This document shows, piece by piece, positions 5,400-5,464 of a stretch of 5,464 nt of DNA. A program made the translations under genes and the position numbers. The notes beneath the pieces are model-generated. The model searched no databases, was not told the origin of the DNA, and saw only the letters and a list, made by a program, of their open reading frames with translations. This stretch comes from Buchnera aphidicola (Cinara curvipes) (GTDB taxonomy: Bacteria > Pseudomonadota > Gammaproteobacteria > Enterobacterales > Enterobacteriaceae): positions 1 through 5,464 of the forward strand of contig NZ_LR217712.1 of assembly GCF_900698915.1 (NCBI RefSeq), read 5' to 3'. Numbering within the stretch: position 1 is the first letter of the stretch; each line of letters begins with the position of its first letter.

Positions 5400-5464
5400 T
5401 TATACACAGGTTATACACAGGTTATACACAGGTTATACACAGGTTATACACAGGTTATACACAG
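5400..5464 (+). repeat. DnaA-box array 3: at least six TTATACACA boxes, cut by window end
   Basis: Boxes start at 5400, 5411, 5422, 5433, 5444 and 5455, with an 11-bp period. The window ends one base after the sixth box, so the true number is unknown. It exceeds the five boxes of array 2 and is compatible with the nine of array 1, as expected if this is array 1 reached again around a circle. Confidence 0.85.

Larger units (their letters stand above)
5327..5464. repeat. Partial third unit, or terminal overlap of a circular molecule
   Basis: These 138 bases are identical to bases 1-138: the AT leader, then the first six DnaA boxes and the trailing G. The window ends inside the array. If the molecule is a circle of 5326 bp, this is only redundant sequence from opening the circle. 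If not, it is the start of a third unit whose array is at least 6 boxes long. It is already longer than the array of unit 2, so it cannot be a copy of that array. Confidence 0.9.

Noticed and set aside
1..5464. Transposon or insertion sequence as the cause of the duplication
   Set aside because: No transposase, terminal inverted repeats or target duplication is visible. The repeat is a simple head-to-tail tandem.

Overview
The window is a plasmid-type segment carrying two head-to-tail copies of a minimal anthranilate synthase replicon. It closely resembles the trpEG amplification plasmids of Buchnera aphidicola, the obligate nutritional endosymbiont of aphids. Four things point there: very AT-rich DNA (coding roughly 30% GC by eye, spacers almost pure A/T), long A/T homopolymers, gammaproteobacterial TrpE and free-standing TrpG proteins, and arrays of DnaA boxes next to tandem trpEG units with no replication-initiator gene. 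I cannot name the aphid host lineage from sequence alone.

Layout: unit 1 covers 1-2685, unit 2 covers 2686-5326, and a partial third unit runs from 5327 to the window end. Each unit, read on the + strand, holds (i) a short AT-rich leader with AATATTAA repeats, (ii) an array of TTATACACA DnaA boxes with exact 11-bp period, (iii) about 127 bp of AT-rich spacer with a weak terminator candidate, (iv) trpG and (v) trpE, both on the - strand, and (vi) about 230 bp of AT-only spacer that precedes the next unit. Wherever I compared them, the two units are identical base for base except for box number: 9 boxes in array 1, 5 in array 2 and at least 6 in array 3, which is cut by the window end. The 44-bp difference in unit length equals exactly four 11-bp repeats. 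Bases 5327-5464 repeat bases 1-138, so the window could be a circular two-unit plasmid of 5326 bp opened with a 138-bp terminal overlap. It could equally be part of a longer tandem array.

Function: TrpE (525 aa) and TrpG (194 aa) form anthranilate synthase, which turns chorismate and glutamine into anthranilate, the first committed step of tryptophan synthesis. trpE is read first and overlaps trpG by 8 nt, with a strong trpG ribosome binding site inside the end of trpE, so translation is probably coupled. The rest of the pathway (trpDCBA) is not here and must come from the chromosome or a partner symbiont. No leader peptide with Trp codons and no TrpR-type operator is visible, yet the TrpE residues known for tryptophan feedback inhibition are retained. 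Output therefore seems to be set by gene dosage and allostery rather than transcriptional control. Replication most likely depends on host DnaA binding the box arrays.
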